A stretch of 64,000 nucleotides of DNA from Allobaculum sp. Allo2. Lineage in GTDB: Bacteria; Bacillota_I; Bacilli_A; Erysipelotrichales; Erysipelotrichaceae. Position 1 is the first letter of the stretch, and each line of letters starts with the position of its first letter. This document shows positions 1 through 12,331 of the stretch, in pieces. The stretch spans positions 1,240,001 to 1,304,000 of the forward strand of contig NZ_CP078088.1 of NCBI RefSeq assembly GCF_022701175.1, given 5' to 3'. The translations under genes and the position numbers were made by a program. Below the pieces are notes generated by a model. That model did no database searches and was not told the origin of the DNA. It worked only from the letters and a program-made list of their open reading frames with translations.

Positions 1-271
1 ATTCTGAAAAAGAGTACTCATTCGATCCGCTCGAGGATACGGACGATCAGGAAGACATTCTCGTTGTGAACAACAACACGATTGATCTGAATGATGAGAT
101 GATCGAAGCGATTGTATATGAAGCACCCATGAGCATTACCCGTTTAGCCCGTGAAGACTATCCTAGCGGTAAAGGCTGGTCGCTTACATCCGATCAGGAT
201 GAGGGGACAGCCAGCAGCAGGAAGATCCCCGCTGGGCAAAACTCAAAGATCTTAATTTCGAGGATAACTAG
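1..271 (+). CDS. yceD: YceD/DUF177 family protein, 3' end only
   Basis: This is the C-terminal part of a DUF177 (YceD) protein, a family tied to 23S rRNA accumulation and nearly always encoded directly upstream of rpmF, as here (12 bp gap). The window starts inside the gene. Reading from base 3, the protein is acidic and contains the family-like [16 protein letters not shown] segment. The expected family ending ([16 protein letters not shown] then TAG at 269-271) is in another frame. Adding one G to the GGGG run at 203-206 restores a continuous protein, so the break is most likely a base-calling deletion. The family call rests on the ending and on the rpmF neighbour. Confidence 0.8.
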
Positions 272-282
272 GAGGTGCCACC

Positions 283-459
283 ATGGCTGTTCAGCAGAGA
301 AGAGGTTCCAAACACCGTAAGGCAAAAAGAAGAACCCATTACAAACTGACTAAACCCGCTCTTGTAAAATGCCCGGAGTGCGGCGAATTCAAACTCGCTC
401 ACAAAGTATGCCCGAGCTGCGGTAAATACAAAGGCAGACAGGCTGTCGAAGTAGAATAA
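283..459 (+). CDS. rpmF: 50S ribosomal protein L32
   Basis: The 58-residue product has the typical L32 N-terminus ([20 protein letters not shown]) and a zinc ribbon made by two CxxC pairs (CPEC and CPSC). It is therefore the zinc-binding C+ form of this large-subunit protein. A strong Shine-Dalgarno (GGAGGTG at 271-277) precedes the ATG. It forms the yceD-rpmF pair found across bacteria and is followed by a clear terminator at 500-522. The length is normal and the gene is intact. Confidence 0.97.
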   Translation: MAVQQRRGSKHRKAKRRTHYKLTKPALVKCPECGEFKLAHKVCPSCGKYKGRQAVEVE

Positions 460-499
460 TTCCTGTCCCTTTTATAATCAGTATCCAGATGGATGAACA

Positions 500-522
500 A
501 GCAGAGAGACCTCTGCTTTTTT
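500..522 (+). terminator. Rho-independent terminator after rpmF
   Basis: A 7-bp perfect stem (AGCAGAG / CTCTGCT) with a 4-base loop is followed directly by a T run. It ends the yceD-rpmF transcript. Confidence 0.85.
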
Positions 523-1287
523 CTTTTGCGCGTTTCGCATTTTCTCTAACAGGCCTGCAGGACGTTGATGTCCTCCTGCGGGCCTTTTCCGTTGTGCAGG
601 AGCAAGCGCAGGGAAGCACGAAACTGAAATCCAGGGAAAGGAAATAGAAACGGGCAAATAGAAACGGGAAGGTCCTGACAGATCCGATCGCAAAAACCAC
701 AGAATGTATCGCATTCGTGCGAGAAACCGTCTTTTCTGTATGGTCCGGAATTGGGATTCTTGTGTACCAAAGCAACAATTTCGTACCATAGCCAATTAGT
801 ATTAAGCCTATGCGATTTTAATAATACGAAAAGAAGAAAAAGACAACCGTGATAAACGTATAGAACGATAAAATAAAAGGCCAGTATTTCTCCCGTTTGC
901 CTGGACGAAGGCAGACGGGCGGCTGCTTTTGGCTTTAAGAACAGGCGCAGGGATTTGAACGAATGGTTTTCCTTACGGGCAAACAGGAAAACCCCCATCC
1001 TGCATTGGATCCCCATTTTTATTTTGAACAGGAAAAGCGGTCGTTTTACGTTCCATCCATTTTCTCAAACGCGTGGTTTTGCCTCGGCTTTTGACCTACA
1101 GGCGCTTCTTCATTTGATTCGGGCAAAAATATAAATTACGAAGCGCTTCAATGCACTCTATTTAGAATATGGTCGCGCATACGACAGACAACCCATGTTC
1201 TATGGGCGATTAAAGCCATACGCAAAAGCACCAGATTTTTACGAGAGGACAGGGCGTAAGGGAAATCGGACAAAGAAAGGCCCAGTT
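523..1287. other. Long intergenic region with a short tandem repeat
   Basis: No convincing gene is visible in about 760 bp. Reverse-strand open frames here have no family features or ribosome binding site. A 14-bp unit (AAATAGAAACGGGC) occurs twice in tandem at 642-668. The upstream part of the following secreted-protein gene presumably holds its promoter, but no consensus pair stands out. Confidence 0.5.
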
Positions 1288-2364
1288 ATGAAAAAACATA
1301 CAATGATGTCTGCACTCCTGTCTGTGTCGATACTGACAGGATCTGTATCTTCCTTCCCAATTCTGGCCGCTGAACCGGCTGCCCAGAATGAAACGACCGA
1401 CCCTGCACAGTCCACAACGACGATTTATGACCATGCCCGCAATACCTGGTATCCAATGGGTACCGGCATGCAGGTCGAAACCGTCACAAACGAAGGCAAG
1501 TATTTCAAAGGCCACGCGGCGATTGATGACGTCAATGCGGAAAACACCGTAAAGGATCTGCTGCACGGCGAGAAGTCCTTTACGTTTGAGATCGAATACA
1601 AAACGCCGGAAAACACAAGCGCCAATCAGATGGAATACCAGATGATTCTTTCCAACGGCGACCATGGCTTTGTAGTACGCGACTACCATTATCAGAATCT
1701 TGGAATCACGACCCAGCTGATCGCCTATGGAGCCAATACGAATGACTGGATGACGTACAACATGAAGGAGTATGAAGCAGGAAATACCGATTACTCCAAT
1801 CGTGTCCATACAGTTCTTGCCGGTTACGATGCCGAAACGAAGGAGCTCTTCTTCGTCTTCAACGATGGCTCGAGCTATCGTGGATCCATGAGTGGAACGG
1901 GCGGAATCAAGGCGACAAACTATCCGCTTTCCATCGGTACCGATCCGGAAAATACCGATCGCGTCTCCGCCTATCGGTTCAAATCCGTCAAGCTTTTTGA
2001 GGGCGTAAAAACTAAGGAAGACATGGAAACCCTCACCAAAGCCGATGCCAAAGTTTGGGTCGACGCAGACGATAACCCCGTTCAGCCTCAAGAGCCGGAA
2101 CCGGAACCTGTCGTACTCGACTACTCCGTACTGCAGACGGCCTATACGGATGCGAGCAGCGTAAGTGCCGACAAATTCCAGTCCAATGCGGCATGGTCCA
2201 CGCTGATTGAAAAACGGACCGTCGCTGCGAACATTCTTGCCGATCAGGACAATACTGCCCGTACGCAGAAAGATATTAATGACGCGGCTTCCGCCCTCAG
2301 CCAGGCGTGGCTCGCGGTTCGTCTGAGCGTCGACACCGAGATCAATCCGCTCCCCGCTCAATAA
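1288..2364 (+). CDS. Secreted protein with lectin-like domain and C-terminal FIVAR domain
   Basis: The 358-residue protein begins MKKHTMMSALLSVSILTGSV and has a classical Sec signal peptide with a likely cleavage site after ILAAEPA. An upstream in-frame start at 1195 would put 31 residues before the signal peptide, so the ATG at 1288 is preferred. Residues about 45-250 look like a jelly-roll, LamG/sialidase-N type domain. A proline/glutamate linker (PQEPEPEPV) leads to a C-terminal helical FIVAR-type module (about 285-350, pattern LQTAY...W..L......A..IL...N..Q.DI..A...L..A). Such modules are common in Firmicute glycan-acting surface proteins. There is no LPXTG motif and no catalytic domain, so a free secreted carbohydrate-binding protein is the best guess. 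Confidence 0.6.
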   Translation: MKKHTMMSALLSVSILTGSVSSFPILAAEPAAQNETTDPAQSTTTIYDHARNTWYPMGTGMQVETVTNEGKYFKGHAAIDDVNAENTVKDLLHGEKSFTFEIEYKTPENTSANQMEYQMILSNGDHGFVVRDYHYQNLGITTQLIAYGANTNDWMTYNMKEYEAGNTDYSNRVHTVLAGYDAETKELFFVFNDGSSYRGSMSGTGGIKATNYPLSIGTDPENTDRVSAYRFKSVKLFEGVKTKEDMETLTKADAKVWVDADDNPVQPQEPEPEPVVLDYSVLQTAYTDASSVSADKFQSNAAWSTLIEKRTVAANILADQDNTARTQKDINDAASALSQAWLAVRLSVDTEINPLPAQ

Positions 2365-2447
2365 CAAAACCAATCCAGAAATATGCTCTTTTGCATGCTT
2401 TCGTAAATGCGAAAAGCGCAGTTTCAATCGATAATCTGCCTTATGCA

Positions 2448-2478
2448 CCGTCTGAACCGCAAAGATTCAGACGGTTTT
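2448..2478 (+). terminator. Rho-independent terminator after the FIVAR gene
   Basis: A 9-bp perfect stem (CCGTCTGAA / TTCAGACGG) with a 9-base loop is followed by TTTT. Confidence 0.8.
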
Positions 2479-2753
2479 CCATACATTGCAAAACTTGCGC
2501 ATTTTACACCCGATCCAAGGCAAATTGTCTGCCGGACAGAAACAGGAACGATTGGCCATGAAAAATGTAGTCCGGTCTGATTTTTTGAAAAAACGCAATC
2601 ATACCGATCGGTCGAAAAAGAGAAAAAAGGGAAATCAGACGATTTACAGCCGGATTCTGGCGGATTTGCCCAGAACCTGTTCGCTGTATTGGTACACAAT
2701 CGTTCCATTTTTGAACGAATATCTTCCTAAAATTTGTCTGAAATATGGGTACA

Positions 2754-2781
2754 TAGACAAAAAGACCGGATTTGCTATAAT
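2754..2781 (+). promoter_or_regulatory. Probable sigma-A promoter of rny
   Basis: TAGACA (2754-2759) and an extended TGCTATAAT -10 element (TATAAT at 2776-2781) are separated by 16 bp and lie 36 bp before the rny start codon. This is a close match to the vegetative consensus. Confidence 0.6.
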
Positions 2782-2817
2782 TGAAATGCTTTATTTTATG
2801 AAGGGACAGAGAAATAA

Positions 2818-4371
2818 ATGAATGCCTTATGGATTTCTCTATCCGGGATAATCGGACTTGTCCTGGGAATCGGCCTGATGGCCGCTCTTTCCAAAGCAGG
2901 TCTTAACAAAAATCAGCAGCAGGCAAATCAGATTCTTGAACAGGCGAACCGCGAAGCGGAAGCCAGACTGAAACAGGCAGTACTTGACGGGAAAACCCAA
3001 GTACACGATCTGAAAGTAGAAGCAGAAAAGGAAATTAAGGACCGCCGGCAGGAAGCCGTCGATCTTGAAAACGCCCTTCTGCGTCGTGAAGACAGCTTAA
3101 ATTTCCGCGATCAGTCTCTGAACCAGAAGGAGAAGGAACTGAGCGCGCAGATGAAGAAGGCCAATGATCGCCTTCTTTCCTTAGAAGATAAGGAAAAGCA
3201 GCTTCAGCAGGAAATTGACCGACAGATCGAAGTCCTCGAGGGCGTAGCCCGGATGACCAGTCAGGAAGCGAAAGACGAGCTCTTCGCCCTTGTCGAAAAG
3301 CAGATGGAACACGAAACGATGGCTTACATCAAGGAAAAAGAAGATGAAGCCAAATCGCAGGCGAACCAGAAAGCGCAGGAAATCATCGCCTTAAGCATCG
3401 AACGCATGGCCCAGCAGGAAACGATGGACCGTACGGTCGCTGTCGTCCAGATTCCCAGTGAAGAAATGAAGGGAAGAATTATCGGACGTGAGGGCCGCAA
3501 TATCCGTGCCTTTGAACAGGCCACGGGTGTTGAGCTGAACATTGATGATACGCCGGATCTGATCACCATTACCTGCTTCAACCCGATTCGTCGAGAAGTG
3601 GCCAGACTCGCCCTCGAATATCTCATTCGAGACGGACGCATCCAGCCCGGACGAATTGAGGACGCCGTTAAGAAATTCCAGCATGAAGTCGAGGCTGAGA
3701 TTCTCAAGGCCGGCGAAGAAACTGTATTCAAGCTTGGCATCGGCCGCATCGATCGCGAAATCGTTCGTCTGATCGGTACGCTGAAATACCGTTTCTCCTA
3801 TGGCCAGAATGCGCTCCAGCATTCCATTGAAGTCGCCCTGATTGCCGGAACGATGGCAGCTGAGCTGGGGCTCAACCAGCATATGGCGAAACGTGCCGGT
3901 CTTCTGCACGACATCGGTAAAGCACTCAATGTCGACCAGCAGGAAGGCAGCCACGTGGAGCTGGGTTACAAATTCTGCAAGAAGCATGGTGAAAAAGAAA
4001 TCGTTCTTAATGCGATCGCATCTCATCATGGCGATACCGAACCAAAATTCCTGACCTCCCATCTGGTCATTGCCGCCGATACCATTTCCGCCGCTCGCCC
4101 AGGAGCCCGTAAGGAATCCGCGCAGGCCTACGTGGAACGTCTCGAAAACCTGGAAAAAATCGCCAATGAATTTGAAGGTGTGTCCAACGCTTATGCCATT
4201 CAAGCCGGCCGCGAGATCCGCATCATGGTTGTTCCCGAACAGGTGAGCGATACGGCCTGTGTTAAAATGGCCAGGGCGATCCGTGACAAAATTGAATCTG
4301 AACTGACTTATCCCGGACAGATCAAAGTGAACGTAATTCGTGAAGTCCGTGCACAGGAAATAGCGAAATAA
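2818..4371 (+). CDS. rny: Ribonuclease Y
   Basis: This 517-residue membrane-anchored endoribonuclease starts bulk mRNA decay in Firmicutes. In order it has an N-terminal transmembrane helix (about residues 4-25), a long charged coiled coil (about 30-190), a KH domain with RIIGREGRNIRAFEQATGVE (about 220), and an HD domain with its metal motif in GLLHDIGKAL and a second histidine in ASHHGD. The length is normal and the frame is intact. The ATG follows AAGGGACAGAG. A promoter at 2754-2781 and a strong terminator at 4381-4407 make it a single-gene transcript. With the RNase J paralogue at 6526 it gives the standard Firmicute RNA-decay set. Confidence 0.97.
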   Translation: MNALWISLSGIIGLVLGIGLMAALSKAGLNKNQQQANQILEQANREAEARLKQAVLDGKTQVHDLKVEAEKEIKDRRQEAVDLENALLRREDSLNFRDQSLNQKEKELSAQMKKANDRLLSLEDKEKQLQQEIDRQIEVLEGVARMTSQEAKDELFALVEKQMEHETMAYIKEKEDEAKSQANQKAQEIIALSIERMAQQETMDRTVAVVQIPSEEMKGRIIGREGRNIRAFEQATGVELNIDDTPDLITITCFNPIRREVARLALEYLIRDGRIQPGRIEDAVKKFQHEVEAEILKAGEETVFKLGIGRIDREIVRLIGTLKYRFSYGQNALQHSIEVALIAGTMAAELGLNQHMAKRAGLLHDIGKALNVDQQEGSHVELGYKFCKKHGEKEIVLNAIASHHGDTEPKFLTSHLVIAADTISAARPGARKESAQAYVERLENLEKIANEFEGVSNAYAIQAGREIRIMVVPEQVSDTACVKMARAIRDKIESELTYPGQIKVNVIREVRAQEIAK

Positions 4372-4380
4372 CGAATATCA

Positions 4381-4407
4381 AAGCCGCCCCGCAAAGGCGG
4401 CTTTTTA
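4381..4407 (+). terminator. Rho-independent terminator after rny
   Basis: AAGCCGCC pairs with GGCGGCTT across a short loop and is followed by a run of T. Confidence 0.9.
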
Positions 4408-4968
4408 TAACGGCTTTTCGTCTACAATAAAAACGGACGCATTCCCAAAAGGCACAGGGAAACATCAGAAAAAAGCAGGGGAAGACCCGACAAAGACTCG
4501 GAAAAACTCGGATAAATCCGGCAAAGAAGCAGAGCAGTTTTCTTTCTCTCTCCGTTCGGATCACGGATCCATTCTCCGAACGTCCCTTAAATAGAGGAAG
4601 ACTGTCCTTCAACCGTTAAGACAATCCAGACGCAGGACTTTTCTGACATAAGGTCACCCCCAGAAATCCAGTCTGTATCCAGCACCGATCGAACACAGAT
4701 CCAGAACAACAGTGCCATTTATCGCAAAGATCCCAGTCCATACGGGGCACTTTGTCATTTCTCCCTTAAAGGAATACAATCTCGAAATATCGGCTCGCTT
4801 TTCAAAAGAAAAGCGGGATTTCGATTGCCTGTTCGAGGATCAATCCAGCCTCGAAACATACCCGTTCAAAACGCTGCGCAGGGCCGTCTGGTCCAGAACG
4901 CGTAAACCATAAAGCAGAACATCAAAGATAAACAGAACACAAACAGAAAACAAAGACAGGAGACTACT
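4408..4968. other. Intergenic region rny-miaB
   Basis: About 560 bp without a supportable gene. A 66-codon frame at 4712-4912 has no recognisable features and no good ribosome binding site. Confidence 0.5.
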
Positions 4969-6402
4969 GTGAGCATAAAAATTAAACCCGCCTGGCATCT
5001 TCCAGATGCTAAAAAGCGGCCAGACGCATCGAAAAAGCTCCCCGACCTATCGTGGCATGGAACTGAGCGATGCCCAGAAGCAGATCGGCCAGAATAAAAC
5101 GTATTTTATTTCCACCTACGGCTGTCAGGCCAATGAGCGCGACAGCGAAAACCTCGCCGGCATTCTTGAAGCGTGCGGATACACCCCAGCTGCCGATTCG
5201 GCGAGCGCGGATCTGATTTTAATGAATACGTGCGGCATTCGGGAAAACGCGGCCAATAACGTTCTTGGCGAAGTCGGCTCGCACAAAAAGCACTTCAAAT
5301 CCAAGCCGGATACGATCATCGGTGTCTGCGGCTGCATGGTGCAGGAAGAGCAGTTCACCCGCACGCTGCTCGAAAAATACCCGTGGGTTCATCTGATTTT
5401 CGGAACCCATAACTTCGCAAACCTTCCCGAATATCTCGAACGCGCCACAAACGGCGAAAAAGTCGTAGAAGTCTACTCGCGCGAAGGCGAAATTTACGAA
5501 GACCTTCCCGAACATCGAAGCGGCCGCTACAAAGGCCTCATCAACATCATGTACGGCTGCGACAAGTTCTGTACGTACTGCATCGTACCGTATACGCGCG
5601 GCCGTCAGCGCTCCCGCTCGGCTAAGGATATCCTCGCGGAAATCGAAACGCTGAAAAAGCTCGGTTATAAGGAAATCACCCTGCTCGGTCAGAACGTCAA
5701 TGCCTACGGGAAAGACCTGGATGGGGAAATGGATTTTGCGGGACTTCTCGAAGAAGCCGCCAAAACCGGCATCGAACGCATCCGCTTCATGACCAGCCAC
5801 CCATGGGATTTCTCGCGAGAAATGATCGATGTCATCGCCCGCTACGATAACCTGCTGCCGTTCATTCATTTGCCTTTGCAGAGTGGCGACGATGAAATTC
5901 TGCGCCGCATGGGCCGTCGCTACACATCGAAGGAATACCTGGAACTGTATCAGGACATTAAGAAGAAAATTCCGGATGCGGCCATCTCGACCGATATTAT
6001 TGTCGGCTTTCCTGGCGAGAGCGAAGAAGCGTTTGAACATACGCTCGATCTCGTACGCGCCTGCCGCTTTGACAACGCCTATACCTTTATTTATTCGCCA
6101 AGACCTGGAACGCCGGCCGCTAAGCTCGAAGACGGAACACCGCTTTCCGTCAAAAGGAACGGCTGCAGCGCCTGAACGCGCTCTGGAATGAATTTGCGCT
6201 TGAAAACCACCAGAAATACATCGGAAAGACCGTCTCCGTTCTGGTCGACGGCCCGTCGAAAAAGAATCCGAACGTCTTCTCCGGCTACAGCCGTCACGGG
6301 ATACCTGTAAACTTCTCCGCGGATCAGGCTCAGGAAGGCGATATCGTCGATGTCGTCATCACCGAAGCCCACACCTTCTCGCTCAACGGTCGTAAAGCGT
6401 AG
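4969..6402 (+). CDS. miaB: tRNA-2-methylthio-N6-dimethylallyladenosine synthase MiaB (assembly-frameshifted)
   Basis: This radical-SAM enzyme adds the methylthio group at A37 of tRNAs reading U-starting codons. Visible are the N-terminal cluster cysteines (YGCQANE, NTCGIRE, VCGCMVQEE), the radical SAM motif YGCDKFCTYCIVPYTRGR, and a C-terminal TRAM domain ending SLNGRKA. The true start is probably GTG 4969 behind GACAGGAGA, giving VSIKIKPAWHLPDAKKAARR. That reading needs one A in the AAAAA run at 5010-5014 and one C in the CCCC run near 5038-5042. A third missing A near 6153-6156 joins the main frame to the TRAM domain. After these three repairs the length is about 478 residues, normal for the family. 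Confidence 0.93.
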
Positions 6403-6525
6403 GCCAGGACGGCGAATGTTATACTGTAAATAATAGAAAACGTTCAATTTGTACGAAATTTTTAGTATGCGAAAAATTTTCTGCCTCAACCGGCAGGAAT
6501 CGCGCAATTGCGGAGGTGCCACAAT

Positions 6526-8215
<1,690 letters not shown>

Positions 8216-8299
8216 AAAAAGCTGAAATCCAAAGATTTGGCAGATAATCCGAAGGAGTTTTCCCAAGGGATTTACTGAATCAAAACGAATGGAAAGAAT

Positions 8300-8344
8300 G
8301 GATTGCGCGCAGGCAGTTTGTGCCGTACGCAATCCGTCTTTTTT
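8300..8344 (+). terminator. Terminator after the RNase J paralogue
   Basis: GGATTGCG (8300-8307) pairs with CGCAATCC (8328-8335) across a 20-base loop and is followed by a T-rich tract. Confidence 0.75.
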
Positions 8345-8520
8345 CCGCTTTGATTCGTTATAAGATAAATACACTGCATTTACTCCACGCCTTTTTTCCT
8401 CAGTCGCAATGCAGGCTGAGGATATACAGAAACAGGGAATCTCTTTTTCAGTTTCAAAAAGAGACGAAAAGGGCAGGGAAAATCGTCCTTATACCAAGAG
8501 GACTAAGAAAGGGAGGGACT

Positions 8521-11500
8521 ATGGCTTCAAAAAGAGTGCGTCCAGACGCAGCCCGTCTTCAAAAAACCTCCGCATCGTCTTCCAAGCGACAAACCGGGAA
8601 AACGTCTGTGTTTTCTCTGAATACGTTCTGGATCTGCGTACTGATCATCTTCTCGTGGGTGATCTGTACGATGGTTCTGTTTTCCTTAGGCCTGGTCGGC
8701 AGCTTTTTGCAGGAAGTGCTTCAGCTGCTGGTCGGCAGCTTCTCCTATGGCCTGCTCATTTTTTCATGGGCTATGGCCTGTACTGGGTCCTGACGCTGGG
8801 CAAGAAAAAAGTATCCGTTCGCATGATGGTCGGCTTTGGCTTTCTGGCGGCGTTCTGGATGATGACCAACGGTCTCCAGCAGGTGACCGACACGAACGTT
8901 ACCCAGCCGTTTTCCATTCTGGTGGCCAGTCTCGGCCAGTTTGGATCGATGAGCTTTACGAGCAGCTGCGGCCTTCTCGGTGCGCTGCTGGCTACCGTGT
9001 TTTCCATGTTTTTCTCGCGAACCGGAGCGATGTTCTTTGATTTCGCGTTTCTGATTCTGGGCATTTTACTGATCGGCTGGAACTGGTGGCGTCTGCTGCT
9101 GACCGATCGAAAGCCCAAAGAAGATACCGATACGGAAAAAGGATTCCAGGGCGTCCGCCGCACTTCGCTTGGAGGTCTGCTGCGCTGGCCCAAAAGCGAT
9201 CTCGATGAAGAGGACGTCCCTAAAAGAAGAACCGAAAAAGCGTCCGCCCCGTCAGCCGTATGGACAGGCCCCGCAGCCGGAAACCGTGCAAGCCGATGCT
9301 TCCCCAGACGATCTTGTTGAATCGACCCGCCTGCAGGGACAGGGCCAGCCCGATCTGACAGGCGGCTCCCTGACGGAAATTGGCCCAGACGGCTATTCCA
9401 ATGAAGAGTACGATGAGCAGGATGAGGAAACCATTTCCGATCGTGTTGGTGGCTGGCTCCATCACAGAACGGCTTCCCGTGCCGCTCGTTCAAGAGCCGG
9501 AATGGCCAAAAACAAACCGCAGCGAAAAGGCATCGCGGGCTTCTTTGGCCGGATCGCCGATTTTTCTCCAGTCTGCATCACCGCATTCTCGACTGGGTCA
9601 CCCTTTCGAATGTGGATAAAGACTACGACGAAGAAGGCAATCCGATTCTTCTTCGCTATGACGATCGCAATGACGCGTCCATGCAGGGCCGTCCAATCGA
9701 CAAGGACGAACTCCAGCGTCTGTATGACGAAAACGGAGAGTACATCGAGAAGGGCAGATCCCATCCCAGCGCCTTTTCCATGAATGGTCTTGTCGAACAG
9801 CGTGCGTATTCGGATCTTGTCGCCGACCCGGATTTTGTGGAAGCATCCACTTCGGCCGATCCTGCCCCGGTTCTGGAGATGGCCGAGGAACAGACAAGAG
9901 AAACCGACATTCGTCAGGGTCGGCTTCCCAGCCGCGCCGCGCGTCGCCGCCAAAGAGAAGCGGAGATGCGCGCATCCAGTCGGCTCGATGGAACTGCGCA
10001 GCCCGTCACAGCGGCAGGACAGCGGACTGGACAGATGGCCGCACAGGCCATGCAGCTTGCCCAGACGGGTCTGAATGCGCAGTCGCAGAGTCAGAATGCG
10101 GCCGCAGCGGCACTTGGCGCTGCAGCTGCAGGTGCCGCGGCTGGTGTAACAGCCGGTGCGGGTGGCGCAGCAGCGGCTCAGAGCCAGAACAGTCGTTCCT
10201 CCGACTTTTCGGATGAATCGCTTTATGAAGATCCCCGAAACGAGGCCCCATCGGATTTGGCAAATGCCGAAAGACTGCCGCGCCGGCGCAGAACGCGCTC
10301 CGTGCAGGAAACGGCGCCCGATCTGAGCAGCTCCGCTGTAAACGGAACGGTCAAAGACATGACCGATCAGCTGGGCGAGGTAAAACCGTCCAGAAAAAAG
10401 CGGCAGCTTCCAGCCGCACCCCGTCTTCTCGAGAAAACAAGCCGGTTCGCTACGAAGCCGAACCGCTGGATCTTTCCCCGAAAGCGGACGGCTATGTGCT
10501 GCCGCCGATCAGCCTGCTTCAGGAAATGAAGCAAAATCGAAAAGCACTATCAACCAGAAAAGCGCCGCCGAACGCGGGGAAACGCTCATTCGCATCCTGC
10601 AGGAATTTGGAGTCGAAGCGAGTCTTGGCGAAATTCATATCGGTCCTTCCGTTACCGAATTTGAAGTCATTCCCGGACAGGGCGTTCGCGTCAACACGTT
10701 CGTGAATCTGCAAAACGACATCAAGATGGCGCTGGCTGCTAAGGACATCCGTGTCGAAGCGCCGATCCCCGGCAAGAGCGCGGTGGGTATTGAAGTGCCC
10801 AGCGAAGAAAAGACCACCGTCAGCATGCGCGAGCTCATCGCCGGCATTCCCAAATCGGAAGCCTCGCATCCGCTGCTCTTTACGCTCGGCAAGGATCTGA
10901 TGGGCGAAAACATTTACGGACGACTCGATCGCATGCCGCACCTTCTGATCGCGGGCGCGACCGGTTCCGGTAAGTCCGTCTGCGTCAACTCGATCATCTG
11001 TTCGCTGCTCATGCGTACCCATCCCGATGAAGTGAAGCTTCTGCTGATTGACCCGAAAAAGTCGAATTCACGCCTTTTAACGGCATTCCGCATCTGCTCT
11101 CGCCGGTTATCACCGATCCGGCGCTCGCTTCGGGCGCGCTCAAAATTATCGTCGACATGATGGATGAGCGCTATTCCCGCTTTGAAGCCGTACGCGTTCG
11201 CAACCTGGCCGGCTACAACGAATACGTTCGCCGCAACCCGAAAGAAGAGCTGCAGAAAATGCCGCGCATCGTCGTCATCATCGACGAGCTGGCTGACCTG
11301 ATGCTTGCCGCCAGCAAGGATGTCGAACAGTCGATCCAGCGCATTACCCAGCTCGCCCGTGCCGCCGGCATTCATCTGATCGTCGCCACACAGCGACCCT
11401 CGGTCAACGTCATTACCGGCGTCATCAAAGCCAACATTCCAAGCCGTATCGCCTTCATGGTTTCCTCCCGACCGGACTCCCGGACGATTCTCGACCAGTC

Positions 11501-11927
11501 CGGCGCCGAGAAACTGCTTGGCTATGGCGACATGCTTTTCCTCGATAACGGCGCCACTTCGCCTAAGCGAATTCAGGGTGTTTTCATCCAGGATCAGGAA
11601 GTGGAAGCCATCTGCGACTACGTCCGCCAGCAGGCGCAGCCGGAATATGAGGAAACGTTCCTTCTGCTCAAGGAAACGAAAAACAATCCGATGGATGGCG
11701 AATCGTTTGAAGAAGACCCCTTGTATAATGAAATAAGAAATTTCGTTATCGTCAGCAAGAAAGCCAGTACGTCCCTGATCCAGCGGCGCTTTCGCATCGG
11801 CTACGCCCGCAGCGCACGCGTCATGGACCAGCTTGAAGCCAACGGCGTGATCGGCCCTTCGCAGGGAAGCCGACCCAGGGAGGTTCTTATCTCCAGCAGC
11901 GACGATATGGAGGAGGATTACGAATGA
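8521..11927 (+). CDS. ftsK: DNA translocase FtsK/SpoIIIE (assembly-frameshifted)
   Basis: This septal DNA pump clears chromosomes from the division plane. The ATG follows GGGAGGGACT. The N-terminal part has several transmembrane helices (about 8610-9100). A very long disordered linker follows (about 9110-10540, roughly 475 residues) with an Ala/Gln/Gly-rich stretch at 10080-10200. The motor domain has Walker A (AGATGSGKS, near 10955) and Walker B (VVIIDELADLM). The C-terminal gamma winged helix contains KASTSLIQRRFRIGYARSARVMDQ cut here to its key residues RRFRIGYARS. About six single-base breaks (near 8770, 9225, 9575, 10430, 10530 and 11060) sit mostly at homopolymers and rejoin cleanly. 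The repaired length, about 1,135 residues, is long for the family because of the linker. Confidence 0.92.
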
Positions 11928-12331
11928 ATCTGTTTTTAAAGACCGGCGAACCGATGAGCCAGTACGACTGCGTCTCCAGCATGGTTCAGCTAGGCGATTT
12001 CTTCTACCTTTCCGGTCAGATCGGAAAAGGATCCACGTTCCACGACCAGTGCGTTTCCGCCTGCTATGCGGTGACCGATGTCCTGCACCAGTTCGATCTG
12101 CGTTTTGATCACATTCTGAAATTCACCGTCTATCTGGTTGACATCGAACTGCGCGACAAGTTCCTGGAAGTCTTCAGCAATTTCGTCGATCAGCCTTACC
12201 CGGCGCTGACCTTCGTCGAATCGCCTCATCTTCCCGACGATGCCATGGTCTGCATCGACGGCTGCGGCGTAAACACGCTCCGTCATGAAAGAAGCATGTC
12301 CGACGCATACTGCGAAGACTGCGACGAATAA
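11924..12331 (+). CDS. RidA/YjgF family protein
   Basis: The 135-residue protein is a full-length RidA-family (YER057c/UK114) domain. Its ATG overlaps the ftsK stop (ATGA), so the two are translationally coupled. RidA enzymes hydrolyse reactive enamine/imine intermediates using a conserved arginine in a PARxxV segment. Here the segment reads PALTFV, so the arginine is replaced by leucine, which argues against classical deaminase activity. The C-terminus carries an unusual acidic CEDCDE tail. A role as a non-catalytic family member is inferred. Confidence 0.85.
   Translation: MNLFLKTGEPMSQYDCVSSMVQLGDFFYLSGQIGKGSTFHDQCVSACYAVTDVLHQFDLRFDHILKFTVYLVDIELRDKFLEVFSNFVDQPYPALTFVESPHLPDDAMVCIDGCGVNTLRHERSMSDAYCEDCDE

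Noticed and set aside
1210..2448. 412-codon reverse-strand ORF opposite the FIVAR gene
   Set aside because: The plus-strand gene has a signal peptide, domains and a terminator. The reverse frame has none of these.
6140..6160. Real truncation of MiaB losing its TRAM domain
   Set aside because: The TRAM sequence follows in the next frame after a four-A run, exactly as expected from a lost base.
10480..11070. Programmed ribosomal frameshifting in ftsK
   Set aside because: There are about six breaks of the same kind across the gene and dozens elsewhere. Errors are the simpler explanation.
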